Shown here: in pieces, positions 36,579 through 46,595 of the stretch | Numbering within the stretch: position 1 is the stretch's first letter | How the letters are laid out: each line of letters opens with the position of its first letter | Assembly (NCBI GenBank): GCA_016703065.1 | Contig: JADJCU010000006.1 | Coordinates: 62,001 to 126,000 of the forward strand | Source: a bacterium | GTDB taxonomy: Bacteria; Electryoneota; RPQS01 | Reading direction: 5' to 3' | DNA: 64,000 nt | Translations under genes and position numbers: made by a program | The notes under the pieces: model-generated | Databases searched by the model: none | Seen by the model: the letters and a program-made list of their open reading frames with translations, nothing else | What the model was told of the DNA's origin: nothing

Positions 36579-37580
36579 TTGGCCGGTCGTAAGAAACGAA
36601 TCCTTTCCGGCATGCGCCCTACGGGCCGCCTGCATCTTGGAAACTATGTCGGCGCACTTGAAAATTGGGTGCATCTTCAGGACGACTATGAGAATTATCA
36701 TCTGGTCGCGGATTGGCATACGCTGACGACTGACTATGAGCACACGCGGCAGATTCCCGGAAACATTCTCGAAATGGTCACGGATTGGATCGCGGCGGGA
36801 ATTGATCCGGAGAAGAGCCCGATCTTTGTGCAGTCTTCCGTCAAAGCTCATGCTGAGCTATATCTGTTGCTTAATATGATCGTCGCAAAGGGAAGGCTGG
36901 AGCGGAATCCGACGTTAAAAGATCAGGTTCGTGATCTCGAACTCGAAGATGCCGTTACCGCGGGTCACTTGACATACCCTGTGCTGCAAGCTGCGGATAT
37001 TATGATGTACAAGGGCGAAGTTGTTCCGGTGGGCGAAGATCAGTTGCCACATATCGAAGTGACACGCGAGCTCGCGAGGCGGTTCAATAACCTCTATGCA
37101 CCTGATGCGCCAGTCTTTCCGGAACCTGAGGGGCTTTTGACAAGGTTTCCACGATTGCAAGGACTTGACGGTCGACGCATGTCTAAGTCGCTTGGGAATA
37201 CAATTCTGCTTGCCGACAGTCCGGACGAGATTTCCGCCAAATTGCGCAAGGCCGTTACCGATCCGCAGAAAGTGCGCAAGAATGATCCGGGACGACCCGA
37301 TGTCTGTCTCGTGTTCGGCTATCATCAGAAGTTCAACGAAGCCGAAACGGCGGAAATCCGCTCGGGCTGCGAAAGCGGAGCGCTGGGATGTGTTGACTGC
37401 AAGCGCCGCTGTGCAGAGCGGATTGTCGAACACTTAACGCCAATTCACGAGCGTCGGCGCGACCTTGAGGCTCATCCTGCGCGGGTGATCGAGGTCATCG
37501 CTGAGGGAAACCGTCGGGCCAATGAGGTTGCCGCGCTGACGATGAGCGAAGTGCATGCTGCGATGGGATTCGGCGTATGA
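36579..37580 (+). CDS. trpS: Tryptophan--tRNA ligase
   Basis: Class I aminoacyl-tRNA synthetase charging tRNA-Trp; 333 residues from TTG 36579. It shows the HIGH-type motif 'GMRPTGRLHLGNYVGAL', 'HLTYPVLQAADIMMYKGEVVPVGEDQ' for tryptophan and dimer contacts, and the KMSKS motif 'GRRMSKSLGN'. The 'GALGCVDCKRRCAERIV' Cys cluster near residues 270-285 is seen in many bacterial TrpRS. No ribosome-binding site is obvious before the TTG; no better upstream start exists. The stop overlaps scpA by four bases. The frame is intact. Confidence 0.95.
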   Translation: MAGRKKRILSGMRPTGRLHLGNYVGALENWVHLQDDYENYHLVADWHTLTTDYEHTRQIPGNILEMVTDWIAAGIDPEKSPIFVQSSVKAHAELYLLLNMIVAKGRLERNPTLKDQVRDLELEDAVTAGHLTYPVLQAADIMMYKGEVVPVGEDQLPHIEVTRELARRFNNLYAPDAPVFPEPEGLLTRFPRLQGLDGRRMSKSLGNTILLADSPDEISAKLRKAVTDPQKVRKNDPGRPDVCLVFGYHQKFNEAETAEIRSGCESGALGCVDCKRRCAERIVEHLTPIHERRRDLEAHPARVIEVIAEGNRRANEVAALTMSEVHAAMGFGV

Positions 37581-38316
37581 GCATGTGGCAGGTTAAATTG
37601 CCGCGCTTCGAAGGGCCGCTCGATTTGCTGCTCTTTCTCGTTACGCGCAAAGAGTATGATATTCTGGACCTGCCAATGGCCGAGATCACGGAGTCGTACC
37701 TTGGAGCGCTTGATGCTATTGGCGTTGACAACCTTGAGGATGCCGGCGACTATCTGTTGATGGCAGCGACTCTTTTAGCCATCAAGACGCGGATGATGCT
37801 GCCGCATTCGGAGGCGCACGAAGAGCTTGAGCTTGATGACCCGCGCCGCGAATTGGTAAACCGGCTGCAGATCTATGCCCGTATCAAGGAGGCGGCGGAG
37901 AACCTCGCCGACCTTGAAATCAACATGCTGGATCGCAAGCCGCTCGCGCGAGAATCCGTGCCGCAGGAAGCGCGTCCCGAGGGGCTTGATCTAATCATGC
38001 CGCTTTCGGTCTATGATTTGGCGCGGACGATGGAAGAGATACTTGCGCGAAGGGAAGGGCGAGTCTTCCACGAAGTCAAGCTGCTAAAGGTGTCCGTCGA
38101 AGAGCGCATTGCGTGGGTGTTGAACACTTTGACGCGTGCGGAGCGGTTTGGCCTGATCGAAGAGCTGCGTAATACGTCCGACCGAATAGTGGGGTTACGA
38201 CGTTCCTTGCGCTGTTGGATTTGGCAAGACAAGGAAGAATTCGTTTGGAACAGAACATGCCGTTTGAAGAAATCTACGTGGCCAAACCGGAAACTCTGGA
38301 CGCACAGGCGGCATGA
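37577..38316 (+). CDS. scpA: Segregation and condensation protein ScpA, frameshifted at the end
   Basis: ScpA is the kleisin that bridges SMC heads in the bacterial condensin. It begins 'WQVKLPRFEGPLDLLLFLVTRKEYDILDLPMAEITESYL', the SMC-neck-binding helix, then 'AGDYLLMAATLLAIKTRMMLP'. A G is probably missing from the run near 38192. The protein then continues in another frame with the C-terminal winged helix 'VTTFLALLDLARQGRIRLEQ' and stops at 38314-38316. The unshifted frame runs on to 38344 with unrelated residues. The combined length of about 246 residues is normal. It overlaps scpB by ATGA. Confidence 0.92.
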
Positions 38317-39155
38317 CGATGGCGTGGACCGAAGAAGACGATAGATTCGACGAGGCAGAGAACTCGGACGCGCTTGAAAGCGCGCAGAGTGCGGAGTTTG
38401 ATGACGACGAAGACGATTCTCAGGAGCCGGGGGACATTGAACCGCGCCGGCGCCGACTGTTGTCGCAAACCGAAGCGCTACTTTTGGCCAGCACTGAGCC
38501 GCTGACCGAGGCGGCCTACGTCAATGCGGTCGGCAAGCGCGCAAAGGGTAAGCTGCCACAGGTTGTTGAAGAGTTAAATGCAGAGTACGTACAGCACGGC
38601 CGCGCGTTTGAAGTCATGCAGGTTGCGGGCGGATACATGCTTTTCACGCGGCCCGAGCACGGCGATTTGCTCCGCAGATTCCTTGCAGATAAGGCGCGCA
38701 CGCGTTTGTCGCGCGCGGCGCTGGAATCATTGGCTGTGATCGCGTTTCGCGGACCAGTGACGCGCGTCGATATTGATGAAATCCGTGGTGTTGATTCTGG
38801 CGGCGTGCTGCGGAATCTGCTTGACCGCAGGTTAATTCGGGTGAAAGGCAGGGCCGACCTGGTTGGACGGCCGTTGCTATACGAGATTACTGATGAGTTT
38901 TTGAAGTACTTTGGAGTTACTGGCGTCTCCGATTTGCCTCGACATGCTGAGTTGACTCGCGAGCTTGGCGAACTACAAATCGCGGAGCAGGTTGGGCTGG
39001 CGCTCGAAAGTTCCGTAGATGCACCTATTGAAACACAAGTTGAGGAAGGCCAGACGGAAGACGTTTCAGAGGCTGCTCCACATCGCCCGGGCAATGGGCA
39101 TCACACCATGAGCCCGCGAATTTTGTCTGACGATGAATCGGAAAATCAGTCATGA
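38313..39155 (+). CDS. scpB: Segregation and condensation protein ScpB
   Basis: ScpB dimers bind the middle of ScpA in the SMC complex. The 280-residue protein has an acidic N-terminal extension of about 45 residues (Asp/Glu-rich). Two winged-helix domains follow: 'SQTEALLLASTEPLTEAAYV', 'RAFEVMQVAGGYMLFTRPEH', 'LSRAALESLAVIAFRGPVTRVDIDEIRGVDSGGVLRNLLDR' and 'GRPLLYEITDEFLKYFGV'. The acidic, low-complexity C-terminal tail of about 60 residues is lineage-specific. The start overlaps scpA and the stop overlaps the next gene (ATGA). No smc gene is in the window. Confidence 0.93.
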   Translation: MTMAWTEEDDRFDEAENSDALESAQSAEFDDDEDDSQEPGDIEPRRRRLLSQTEALLLASTEPLTEAAYVNAVGKRAKGKLPQVVEELNAEYVQHGRAFEVMQVAGGYMLFTRPEHGDLLRRFLADKARTRLSRAALESLAVIAFRGPVTRVDIDEIRGVDSGGVLRNLLDRRLIRVKGRADLVGRPLLYEITDEFLKYFGVTGVSDLPRHAELTRELGELQIAEQVGLALESSVDAPIETQVEEGQTEDVSEAAPHRPGNGHHTMSPRILSDDESENQS

Positions 39156-40840
39156 ATATTAAGGGCAGCAGGATACTTGTCCTCGGCGGGTGGGGGCTTG
39201 TCGGGGTTGCAGTGTGCAAGAGACTTCTGGCTGCAAAGCCGTCCTCTTTAGTCGTTTTGTCTTTGCGCGAAGCAGAGGCATTGGATGCGGTGCGCGAATT
39301 GGAGCCCTTTAAGGGCGATACGAAGATCGTTGCCGAGTGGGGAGACATTTTTCTTCAAACGGCCCTTAAGGACAAGGCGCGCGCCCAGATACTTGATGAC
39401 CAGGCGATGCGCCGGGATTTCCTCGACAGCGTGTTTGAGAAGCCCACAGAAGACCGGCTGAAGACGTTCTTTCTATACCACTTGATTGAGAAGCACAGAC
39501 CCGAGATTATCATCGACAGCGTCAATTCGGCGACCGGCCTGGCATATCAGGATACCTACACGGCGTATTATGACGTGCGCAAGGCATTGGATGGTTTGGC
39601 AAGTACTGATGACTTGAGCGCTCGGGTTGAGAAGCTCGCAAGCACGATTAGCGTGCCGCAATTGATTCGCCACCTGCAAGTGCTGAACGAAGGCTGCCGA
39701 AAGAATGGCGTGCGGATGTTTCTCAAGATTGGCACAACGGGTACGGGAGGAATGGGGCTCAATATCCCCTATACGCACTCGGAAGACCGCCCGTCAGGAC
39801 AACTCTTGAGCAAGTCGTCGATTGCCGGCGCGCACAGTCTGCTCTTGTTTCTGATGGGACGCACGCCAGGTTCGCCGTATGTCAAAGAGATTAAGCCAGC
39901 GGCGGTCATCGCGTGGAAGAACATCTCACACGGCGAAATCAAACGCGCCGGGAAGCCGATTCCGCTGTTTGATTGCGATCCTGCGACGGCGTGCGAAATA
40001 GGAGCCGTGTTCAAGCGCGTCGATGACTCGTGCGGCACTCCGCTGAACGAGAACATGAAGGCGGTCTACATCGACACAGGTGAAAACGGGATATTCTCGA
40101 CAGAGGAGTTCTTCACTATCACTGCGGCGGACCAGATGGAGTTCGTCACCCCGGAGGAGATCGCGCACTCCGTTGTCACGGAGATCGAAGGCGGCAACAG
40201 CGGTTTCGATGTAGTCGGCGCGTTGGACGCAGTTGTCATGGGTCCGACGTATCGCGCGGGAATCCTGCGCGAAGCCGCACTTGAAGAGATGGTCAAACTC
40301 GAAAAAAAGACCGGCAGCCGGAGTATTGCCTTTGAAATGCTCGGGCCGCCGCACCTTTCTAAACTTCTCTATGAAGCGTATCTGATTCTACTCGCCTATC
40401 CGCAGATCCTCGAGTTCTGCAAGAACTCCACGGAGACCTGTGCATCCGCGCTCTGGCAGGTCGTTCAGAGCAATCGAAACGTGCGCGCCACTATTCTCTC
40501 AATTGGCGTGCCGATACTCCTTCCGGATGGCAAGAGAATACTGCGCGGCCCCGAGGTGAAGATTCCACCGTACGCGGGTTCAAACGAATTTAAGGTCGAT
40601 TCGGAAAGTGTCAATGAGTGGGTCAGGAAGGGCTGGATTGATCTGCGTCCGGGGAATATGGAGCGCTGGCAAAGACGCATCGAAAAGTACATGCAGTTCG
40701 ACGACGGAAGTCGAACAGATTCTTCCTCCGGCTATCCATGGGACAGCCGCTTTGAGGGCGAGAGCGACACGCATTTCGTCGGCAAGATCGTGACGCGAAT
40801 TTTCATTGACGAAGAAAACGGCGGTCGCATAAAGGGATGA
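39152..40840 (+). CDS. Large Rossmann-fold (SDR-like) protein of unknown function
   Basis: A 562-residue cytoplasmic protein. The N-terminus is a dinucleotide-binding strand-loop-helix, 'ILVLGGWGLVGVAVCKRL', with a GxxGxxG loop. 'EIIIDSVNSATGLAY' then 'YYDVRKAL' near residues 115-150 resembles the SDR strand-4/active-site layout (YxxxK). The remaining 400 residues match no domain I know: they include 'FLKIGTTGTGGMGLNIPYTHSEDRPSGQLLSKS' and 'IKPAAVIAWKNISHGEI'. There are no membrane segments. It is co-transcribed between scpB and cmk with ATGA overlaps on both sides, so it is a stable operon member, perhaps a reductase or epimerase. I do not assign a reaction. Confidence 0.7.
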   Translation: MNIKGSRILVLGGWGLVGVAVCKRLLAAKPSSLVVLSLREAEALDAVRELEPFKGDTKIVAEWGDIFLQTALKDKARAQILDDQAMRRDFLDSVFEKPTEDRLKTFFLYHLIEKHRPEIIIDSVNSATGLAYQDTYTAYYDVRKALDGLASTDDLSARVEKLASTISVPQLIRHLQVLNEGCRKNGVRMFLKIGTTGTGGMGLNIPYTHSEDRPSGQLLSKSSIAGAHSLLLFLMGRTPGSPYVKEIKPAAVIAWKNISHGEIKRAGKPIPLFDCDPATACEIGAVFKRVDDSCGTPLNENMKAVYIDTGENGIFSTEEFFTITAADQMEFVTPEEIAHSVVTEIEGGNSGFDVVGALDAVVMGPTYRAGILREAALEEMVKLEKKTGSRSIAFEMLGPPHLSKLLYEAYLILLAYPQILEFCKNSTETCASALWQVVQSNRNVRATILSIGVPILLPDGKRILRGPEVKIPPYAGSNEFKVDSESVNEWVRKGWIDLRPGNMERWQRRIEKYMQFDDGSRTDSSSGYPWDSRFEGESDTHFVGKIVTRIFIDEENGGRIKG

Positions 40841-41535
40841 GCGTGGACCTGAAGTCGCTGGTTATCGCCATTGACGGACCGGCCAGCAGCGGAAAATCGA
40901 CAACTGCGCGTCTGATCGCACAGAAGCTCGGGTTGATGTATCTCGACACGGGAGCGATGTACCGAGCTGTTGCGCTGAAGATCTATCGCACAGGAATTGA
41001 ACTGACAGACAAAGCTGCATTGCAGAAGATGCTTGAGAGCACCAAAGTCGAACAGTTTTGCACGGATGACGGCGTTCATTTCTCTCTTGACGGCGATGAC
41101 GTGTCAGAGGCGATTCGCACTCCCGATATTTCGCTGTGGGTGGGACCTGTGTCGGAACACGGCATGGTTCGCGAGTACCTTGTGGAATGGCAGCGGGCGA
41201 TTGGCCGCAACGGCGGTATTGTCGCCGACGGCAGGGACATCGGTACGGTAGTATTTCCGGCCGCGCAGGTCAAAGTGTACTTGAATGCGGATGCGCACGT
41301 CCGCGCGTTGCGGCGCCAGAAGGAGCTCTTTGCACGTGGAATCGCGCAAAGCGCCGAAGAAGTGGAGGAGGCTATTGTCAAGCGCGATCATCGTGATTCA
41401 ACGCGTGAGCATAGTCCTTTATCTAAAGCGGCGGATGCAGTAGAGATTGACACAACGCATTTGACCGTTGGCGATCAGGTGGAACAGGTACTGGCACTCG
41501 TGCGAAAACTTGTGCCGAACCTCGCACTCAGATAA
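40837..41535 (+). CDS. cmk: Cytidylate kinase
   Basis: Cmk phosphorylates CMP and dCMP. The 232-residue protein has P-loop 'AIDGPASSGKSTTARLIAQKLG', 'YLDTGAMYRAVAL', the CMP-binding insert with 'VSEAIRTPDISLWVG', 'GGIVADGRDIGTVVFP' and the LID region 'RDHRDSTREHSPLSKAADAVEIDTT'. It overlaps the Rossmann gene by four bases and is followed by plsC and rpsA; a cmk-plsC-rpsA order is common. The frame is intact. Confidence 0.95.
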   Translation: MSVDLKSLVIAIDGPASSGKSTTARLIAQKLGLMYLDTGAMYRAVALKIYRTGIELTDKAALQKMLESTKVEQFCTDDGVHFSLDGDDVSEAIRTPDISLWVGPVSEHGMVREYLVEWQRAIGRNGGIVADGRDIGTVVFPAAQVKVYLNADAHVRALRRQKELFARGIAQSAEEVEEAIVKRDHRDSTREHSPLSKAADAVEIDTTHLTVGDQVEQVLALVRKLVPNLALR

Positions 41536-41541
41536 CCAACC

Positions 41542-42222
41542 ATGCGCCTGTTTTATGCGACCGTTGCGACGGTCGCGCGAACGCTGTTTCGAACTCTCTA
41601 TGGCGTGCGTGTCACCGGCGCCGAACGACTCCCAAGAACAGGCGCGATTCTGATCTGTTCCAATCACAGGTCAAACCTTGACCCGCCGCTCATCGGCTCG
41701 CTCTTGCAGCGTGAGGTGCACTACTTCGCAAAGGCCGAGCTGTTCAGAACCGCGTTCTCAAATTGGTTCCTGGGAAAGCTGAATGCCTTTCCGGTCAAAC
41801 GAGGGCAGTTTGACAAGGCGGCAATGACAGTCTGCCTGAAAGTGCTGAAGTCGAATGAGGCGCTGGTCTTCTTTCCTGAAGGAACGCGCGCGCCTGCGAA
41901 TGGATTCCTGGCGCCAAAATTCGGAGTGGGGTGGGTGCTCGCCAAGACGCGAGCGACCGTTGTGCCGCTTTACCTTCATGGCACGAGCGATGCAAAAGCG
42001 TTCCATGGACCGCGCCCGCAGCTCGAACTTGTGATTGGTGACCCGGTGCCGGCAGAACAGATATTAGCGGACTCGCCGGACAGCAAAGAAGGTTATCAGA
42101 TGATCGCGGACCGGATTCTTGACCTTATCCGTGATACATCGCGCAGGACAACGGTCGCCGCGATTGACACTCCGCAGCCGATTTACGACCGAGACATAAT
42201 TAGTGATGAACGATTGAGATAG
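41542..42222 (+). CDS. plsC: 1-acyl-sn-glycerol-3-phosphate acyltransferase
   Basis: PlsC acylates lysophosphatidate to phosphatidate at the inner membrane. The 226-residue protein has the four acyltransferase motifs: 'CSNHRSNLDPPLIG' (NHxxxxD catalytic pair), 'KLNAFPVKRG', 'ALVFFPEGTRAP' and 'VPLYLHGT'. An amphipathic N-terminal stretch of about 20 residues could seat it on the membrane. It begins six bases after cmk. Its product feeds CdsA at 51825-52637. The frame is intact. Confidence 0.93.
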   Translation: MRLFYATVATVARTLFRTLYGVRVTGAERLPRTGAILICSNHRSNLDPPLIGSLLQREVHYFAKAELFRTAFSNWFLGKLNAFPVKRGQFDKAAMTVCLKVLKSNEALVFFPEGTRAPANGFLAPKFGVGWVLAKTRATVVPLYLHGTSDAKAFHGPRPQLELVIGDPVPAEQILADSPDSKEGYQMIADRILDLIRDTSRRTTVAAIDTPQPIYDRDIISDERLR

Positions 42223-42294
42223 CCTCGATGAACGAGGTGTTGTCAATTAACCAACCCCGTTTCCCCGCGGGCGAAAAAAAAGGGGACAATTCGC

Positions 42295-44087
42295 ATGAGT
42301 GATCTAAACACAACCCCAGTCTCGGAAGAGACAAAACCCGCTTGGGAAGAAGAAGTCCTGTTTAAGGGACGCAAAGTCAAGCGGTCAGATCTGCCTGAAG
42401 AACGTCAAAGGATGACGCAAGAGGCGCAGGACCTTGCCAACCTCTACCGAAGTTGGTGATGGAGTTCCGCGAAGGCGAAATCGTACAAGGCAAGATCGTA
42501 TCGATCAGTGACAAAGAGATCTCGATTGACATCGGCTTCAAGTCGGAAGGCACCGTGGCGCGCGATGAGTTCGCCAACATGGTTGATGTCAAGATAGGCG
42601 ACGATGTCGAAGTGTTCCTCGACCGAGTTGAGGATCAGACCGGTCAGCTCTCGCTGTCGAAGCGCAAGGCTGATTTCATGAAGACGTGGGAGCGCATTCA
42701 GAACATCTTTGAAAACGCGGAGATTACGACAGGTAACATTCAGCGCCGCATCAAGGGTGGTTTCGTGGTCAGTGTTATGGGCGTTGAAGCGTTCCTTCCG
42801 GGCTCGCAAATCGACGTGCATCCCGTGCGCGATTTCGATGCGCTGGTCGGGCGCGACATGGAATTCCGAATCGTTAAGTTGAACGACGTTCGCAAGAACA
42901 TTGTCGTTTCGCGCAAGGTAATTATTGAAGAAGGACTCAAGGGCGTCCGCGAAAAGATTCTCTCCGAGCTGCAGGTCGGCGACGTGATGGAAGGCACGGC
43001 AAAGAACATCACCGACTTCGGCGTGTTCGTCGATCTCGGCGGTGTGGACGGACTGTTGCACATCACGGACCTCTCTTGGGGCCGCGTGAGCCATCCTTCG
43101 GAAGTTGTTCAGCTTGATCAGAAACTGACCGTCAAGGTGCTCGACTATGACCGCGATCGTCAGCGTATTTCTGTCGGTTTGAAGCAGCTGCAGACGCATC
43201 CATGGGACGGAGTGGACGAGAAATATCCGGTGGGCGCTAAGGTGCGCGGCAAGGTGGTTTCAATAGCGCGTTACGGCGCATTCGTCGAACTCGAGAAAGG
43301 CCTCGAAGGCCTGGTACACATTTCCGAAATGAGCTGGACGCAGCATGTCAAGCATCCGTCGGCGATGCTCTCTGTTGGAGATGAAATCGACGTGGTAATC
43401 CTTAATATTGACAAGGAAGGCCGTAAGATTTCGCTTGGCATGAAACAGGTCGATCCCGATCCCTGGGAAAACCTTGAACTCAAATATGCTCCGGGTTCCC
43501 GTCATACGGGCAAGGTGCGCGACCTCGTTCCGTTCGGAGCGTTTGTCGAACTTGAAGACGGAATTGACGGGCTTGTACACATCTCGGATCTTTCTTGGAC
43601 AAAGCGCGTACGCCATCCGGGAGAGATTCTGCAAAAGGGCGAAGAAGTCGTGATCATTGTGCTCGGTTTCGACCGCAATGAACGACGAATCGCTCTTGGC
43701 CTGAAGCAGGCACAAAGCAATCCGTGGGACGAGTTCGAGTCTCTCTACTCCGTTGGAGCGCAGACGACCGGCAAGGTTGTGCGAGTCATGGACAAGGGCG
43801 TGATCGTCGAGTTGCCGCGCGAGGTTGAAGGCTTTGTGCCAGCGAGTCAGCTCAAACGTCTGACCAAAGGCGGCAAGCAATCGGTCAGCGTTGGCGAAGA
43901 GATCGCTCTTGAAGTGATTGAATTCGATCGTGAGAATAAGAAAATCATCCTTGCCGCACAGGCGCCCGAGGGCGGAGATGCGGAAGATGAACTGGATGCG
44001 GAAACGCGTGAGCAGTATATTGTCGGCAGTGACGAAGCGCCAAAGAGCGATGCCGGCGCGTCCGACTCACCAACTGAAACCGCGTGA
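42295..44087 (+). CDS. rpsA: 30S ribosomal protein S1, frameshifted near the N-terminus
   Basis: S1 binds mRNA leaders on the 30S subunit. The ATG at 42295 follows an AGGGGA site and encodes about 53 residues of an acidic N-terminus ('WEEEVLFKGRKVKRSDLPEE'). A base is probably missing near 42452; the main frame then gives six S1 OB domains, beginning at 'EGEIVQGKIVSI', 'TGNIQRRIKGGFVVSV', 'VMEGTAKNITDFGVFV', 'KVRGKVVSIARYGAFV', 'RHTGKVRDLVPFGAFV' and 'TTGKVVRVMDKGVIV'. A short acidic tail ends at 44087. The total of about 597 residues with six domains is typical of the full S1 class. The 72-base gap upstream has only a weak CCTCG-ATGAA-CGAGG hairpin. Confidence 0.93.
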
Positions 44088-45398
44088 TTATAGAAACCTC
44101 CGCTGAACACCGACGCGTGCAGATTCGCACGCTCGGGTGCAAATTGAATCAATATGACAGTGAAATGCTGTTGACTCAATTGCGCGCGGAGGGGTATGCT
44201 GAGACTGAAGTCGCGCAAGAGGCTGACCTGATTGTGGTCAACACGTGCGCGGTGACTGAGACTGCGGAGCGAAAGGGCCGCGCGGCGATCCGCGCGGCCC
44301 TTCGCCAAAGTTCCGGGGCAGCAATTGTGGCTACAGGATGCATGGCGGAGCGCGTGCCAGAGTCCCTGCTGAAGGCCGGTGCTCAGAAGGTCATCGGTAA
44401 TCGCGAGAAGGAGCGGTTTCTTGACGCCCTTGCCGACGCTAAGGCTGTTCAGGTGGGCGGAATCGAGCGCAATGAGCCGTGGAGCGATGGAACCGCAGTC
44501 AGGGGCCTTGATTCACGGACGCGCGCTTTCCTCAAAGTGCAAGATGGTTGTTCGCAGTCCTGTACATACTGTATTGTGCCACGATTGCGTGGTCAAGGAC
44601 GAAGTCTACCGATACGTGAAGCGGTTTACCGCGCCGAGAAACTAGTGGACAATGGGATCAAAGAGATTGTCGTTACCGGTGTTGCGCTTGGGACGTACGG
44701 ATTTGACGCGCGTCGCGAGGATACTCTGCCGGACATGGTGCAGGCCTTGTCAAGAGTACACGGGTTGAAACGGCTGCGTCTCGGAAGCGTTGAACCGTGG
44801 GCGGTGAGCGAGCGCTTGCTGCGAACAATGGCGGATTCAGAAACCGTGTGTCCGCATTTGCATTTGCCGTTTCAAAGCGGTGCGGACGAAATCCTGCGGC
44901 GGATGAATCGACGATACACGGCGGCGCAGCTCGAAAAGATCATTAATAGGGCTTTCGAGTTACGAAGCGATTGGGGAATCGGCGCAGACGTGATTGTTGG
45001 CTTTCCGGGCGAGAGCGACCAGCTGTTTGAGCGGGACTCGCGACTTCTTACGAAGATTGCAAATTGCCTACTTGCACGTCTTTCCATTCAGCGCGAGACC
45101 GGGAACAGCGGCAACAAAGCTCCCTGATCGAGTGCCGATCAAGGTTGCGGAAACGCGCGCGAGTGAGTTGCGAGGTTTGTCGCGATCGCTCCGCGCCCAG
45201 TTTCATTCGAAGTTTGTGGGATCCGACGTTGAGACTGTGTTGGAGCGACGAGGATCTATTTCCTATTCATTCGGCCATGCCCGCAATTACGCTGACGTCG
45301 CTGTGCCGCGCGGCTGCGCGGCGCCCGGCGATTTGATTACGCTTCGAGTCGCGCGGGCCGACGCGGATTTTCTGTACTGTAACCCCTTAGGGAATTAG
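44084..45398 (+). CDS. mtaB: tRNA t6A37 methylthiotransferase MtaB, frameshifted
   Basis: Radical-SAM enzyme that converts t6A37 to ms2t6A in tRNA. The start is GTG 44084, within the rpsA stop. The UPF0004 domain supplies its cluster cysteines in 'TLGCKLNQYDSE', 'VVNTCAVT' and 'ATGCMAE'. The radical SAM motif is 'CSQSCTYC', followed by 'VPRLRGQGRS' and 'VVTGVALGTYG'. 'HLHLPFQSGADEILRRMNRRYT' and 'GADVIVGFPGES' are family hallmarks. The frame breaks near 45033; the protein resumes as 'TRDFLRRLQIAYLHVFPFSARPGT' and has a TRAM domain before the stop at 45398. The combined length of about 438 residues is normal. MtaB is favoured over MiaB by the 'LGCK.NQYD' wording. Confidence 0.9.
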
Positions 45399-45400
45399 TT

Positions 45401-46567
45401 ATGAGTCTTCCTGCTGTAAATCGCGAGCGAATGATTGATCTGTTCTTCAAGCTCGTGCAAATCGACAGTCCGTCCAAAAAAGAGCAACCTGTCGCAGAGT
45501 TCATCGAGAAACTGCTCGCACCGATGGGCGTCAAGATATGGCGCGATGACGCCGGGCAGAAGATCGGCGGCAATTGCGGAAATCTACACATTCGAGTTCC
45601 CGCGCGCGGTTCCAAAGCCGATGCGGTGCTCTTCTCATCGCACATGGACACGGTTATGCCCGGACTTGGCATTAAACCGCGGTTGGACAATGGGGTAATC
45701 CGGTCAGATGGCACGACAGTGCTTGGGGCCGACGACAAAGCCGGAGTTACCGCGATTCTGGAGATGCTCCAGGTTATTCATGACAGCGATATGCCGCACG
45801 GACCGATTGAAGTCATCTTTGACGTGGCCGAGGAGATTGGCTTGATGGGCGCGTTCGAGGTTGATTTGTCACAGGTCCAGGCCAAGTATGCGATCGTTTT
45901 GGATGGCGAAGAGATGGATCAGATTATCTACAAGTCGCCCAGTGCGAACCGAATGACGTATGAAATCGAGGGCATTGCCGCGCACGCCGGAATGCGGCCC
46001 GAGAATGGAATCTCCGCGATTGAGGTGTTTGCAGAGGCCGTATCGAAAATGAAGCTTGGTCGTCTGGACGATGAAACGACGGCCAATATCGGTACGGTCG
46101 AAGCGGGCCGGGCCACGAACATCGTTTGCGAGCACTTGTCGTCGCGGGCCGAGGTTCGCAGCCACTCGGTGGAGAAACTGGAAGCGCAGACAAAGGCGAT
46201 GAGTGATGCGTTCCAAGCGGCGGTCGCCAAGTTTGAGAGAGTCATAGACGGTCAGCCGCGCCGCGTCGTCTTCAAGGAGAAGATCAGCCGCGAATTCAAG
46301 GCGATGCACATTGCAACCGATTCGGAACCATATCAAGTTGTTTCGGAGGCGGGGAAATCAGTAGGCTTGAACATGAAGCCGCTTGCCATTGGCGGTGGCA
46401 CCAATGCGAATGTCTACAATGCCAAGGGGCTGCCGGCAGTCGTCATTGGATGCGGCATGAAAGAGGAGCACACGACCAGTGAGCACCTCGTTGTTGATGA
46501 TTTGGTCATGGCGGCCAGACTCTGTTTGGCCATTTTGCAGAAAGCGCATGAGAGAAGTCTGGCGTAA
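45401..46567 (+). CDS. M20 family metallopeptidase, PepT-like
   Basis: A 388-residue di-zinc aminopeptidase of the M20 clan related to peptidase T. Metal-binding motifs are 'FSSHMDTVMPG' (His/Asp), 'TVLGADDKAGVTAILEML' (bridging Asp), 'VIFDVAEEIGLMGA' (catalytic and metal Glu pair) and the final 'EEHTTSEHLVVDDL' (His). A dimerisation lid is inserted at about residues 185-295, beginning 'MTYEIEGIAAHAGMRPENGISAI'. It probably trims small peptides in the cytoplasm. It starts three bases after mtaB. The frame is intact. Confidence 0.85.
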   Translation: MSLPAVNRERMIDLFFKLVQIDSPSKKEQPVAEFIEKLLAPMGVKIWRDDAGQKIGGNCGNLHIRVPARGSKADAVLFSSHMDTVMPGLGIKPRLDNGVIRSDGTTVLGADDKAGVTAILEMLQVIHDSDMPHGPIEVIFDVAEEIGLMGAFEVDLSQVQAKYAIVLDGEEMDQIIYKSPSANRMTYEIEGIAAHAGMRPENGISAIEVFAEAVSKMKLGRLDDETTANIGTVEAGRATNIVCEHLSSRAEVRSHSVEKLEAQTKAMSDAFQAAVAKFERVIDGQPRRVVFKEKISREFKAMHIATDSEPYQVVSEAGKSVGLNMKPLAIGGGTNANVYNAKGLPAVVIGCGMKEEHTTSEHLVVDDLVMAARLCLAILQKAHERSLA

Positions 46568-46595
46568 ACGCCGCCTGTTTTTCATGCTTACTGAT

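Noticed and set aside
42223..42237. CCTCG-ATGAA-CGAGG hairpin as a terminator before rpsA
   Set aside because: The stem is only five base pairs and no T-run follows; the sequence downstream is TGTTGTC. It is too weak to call.
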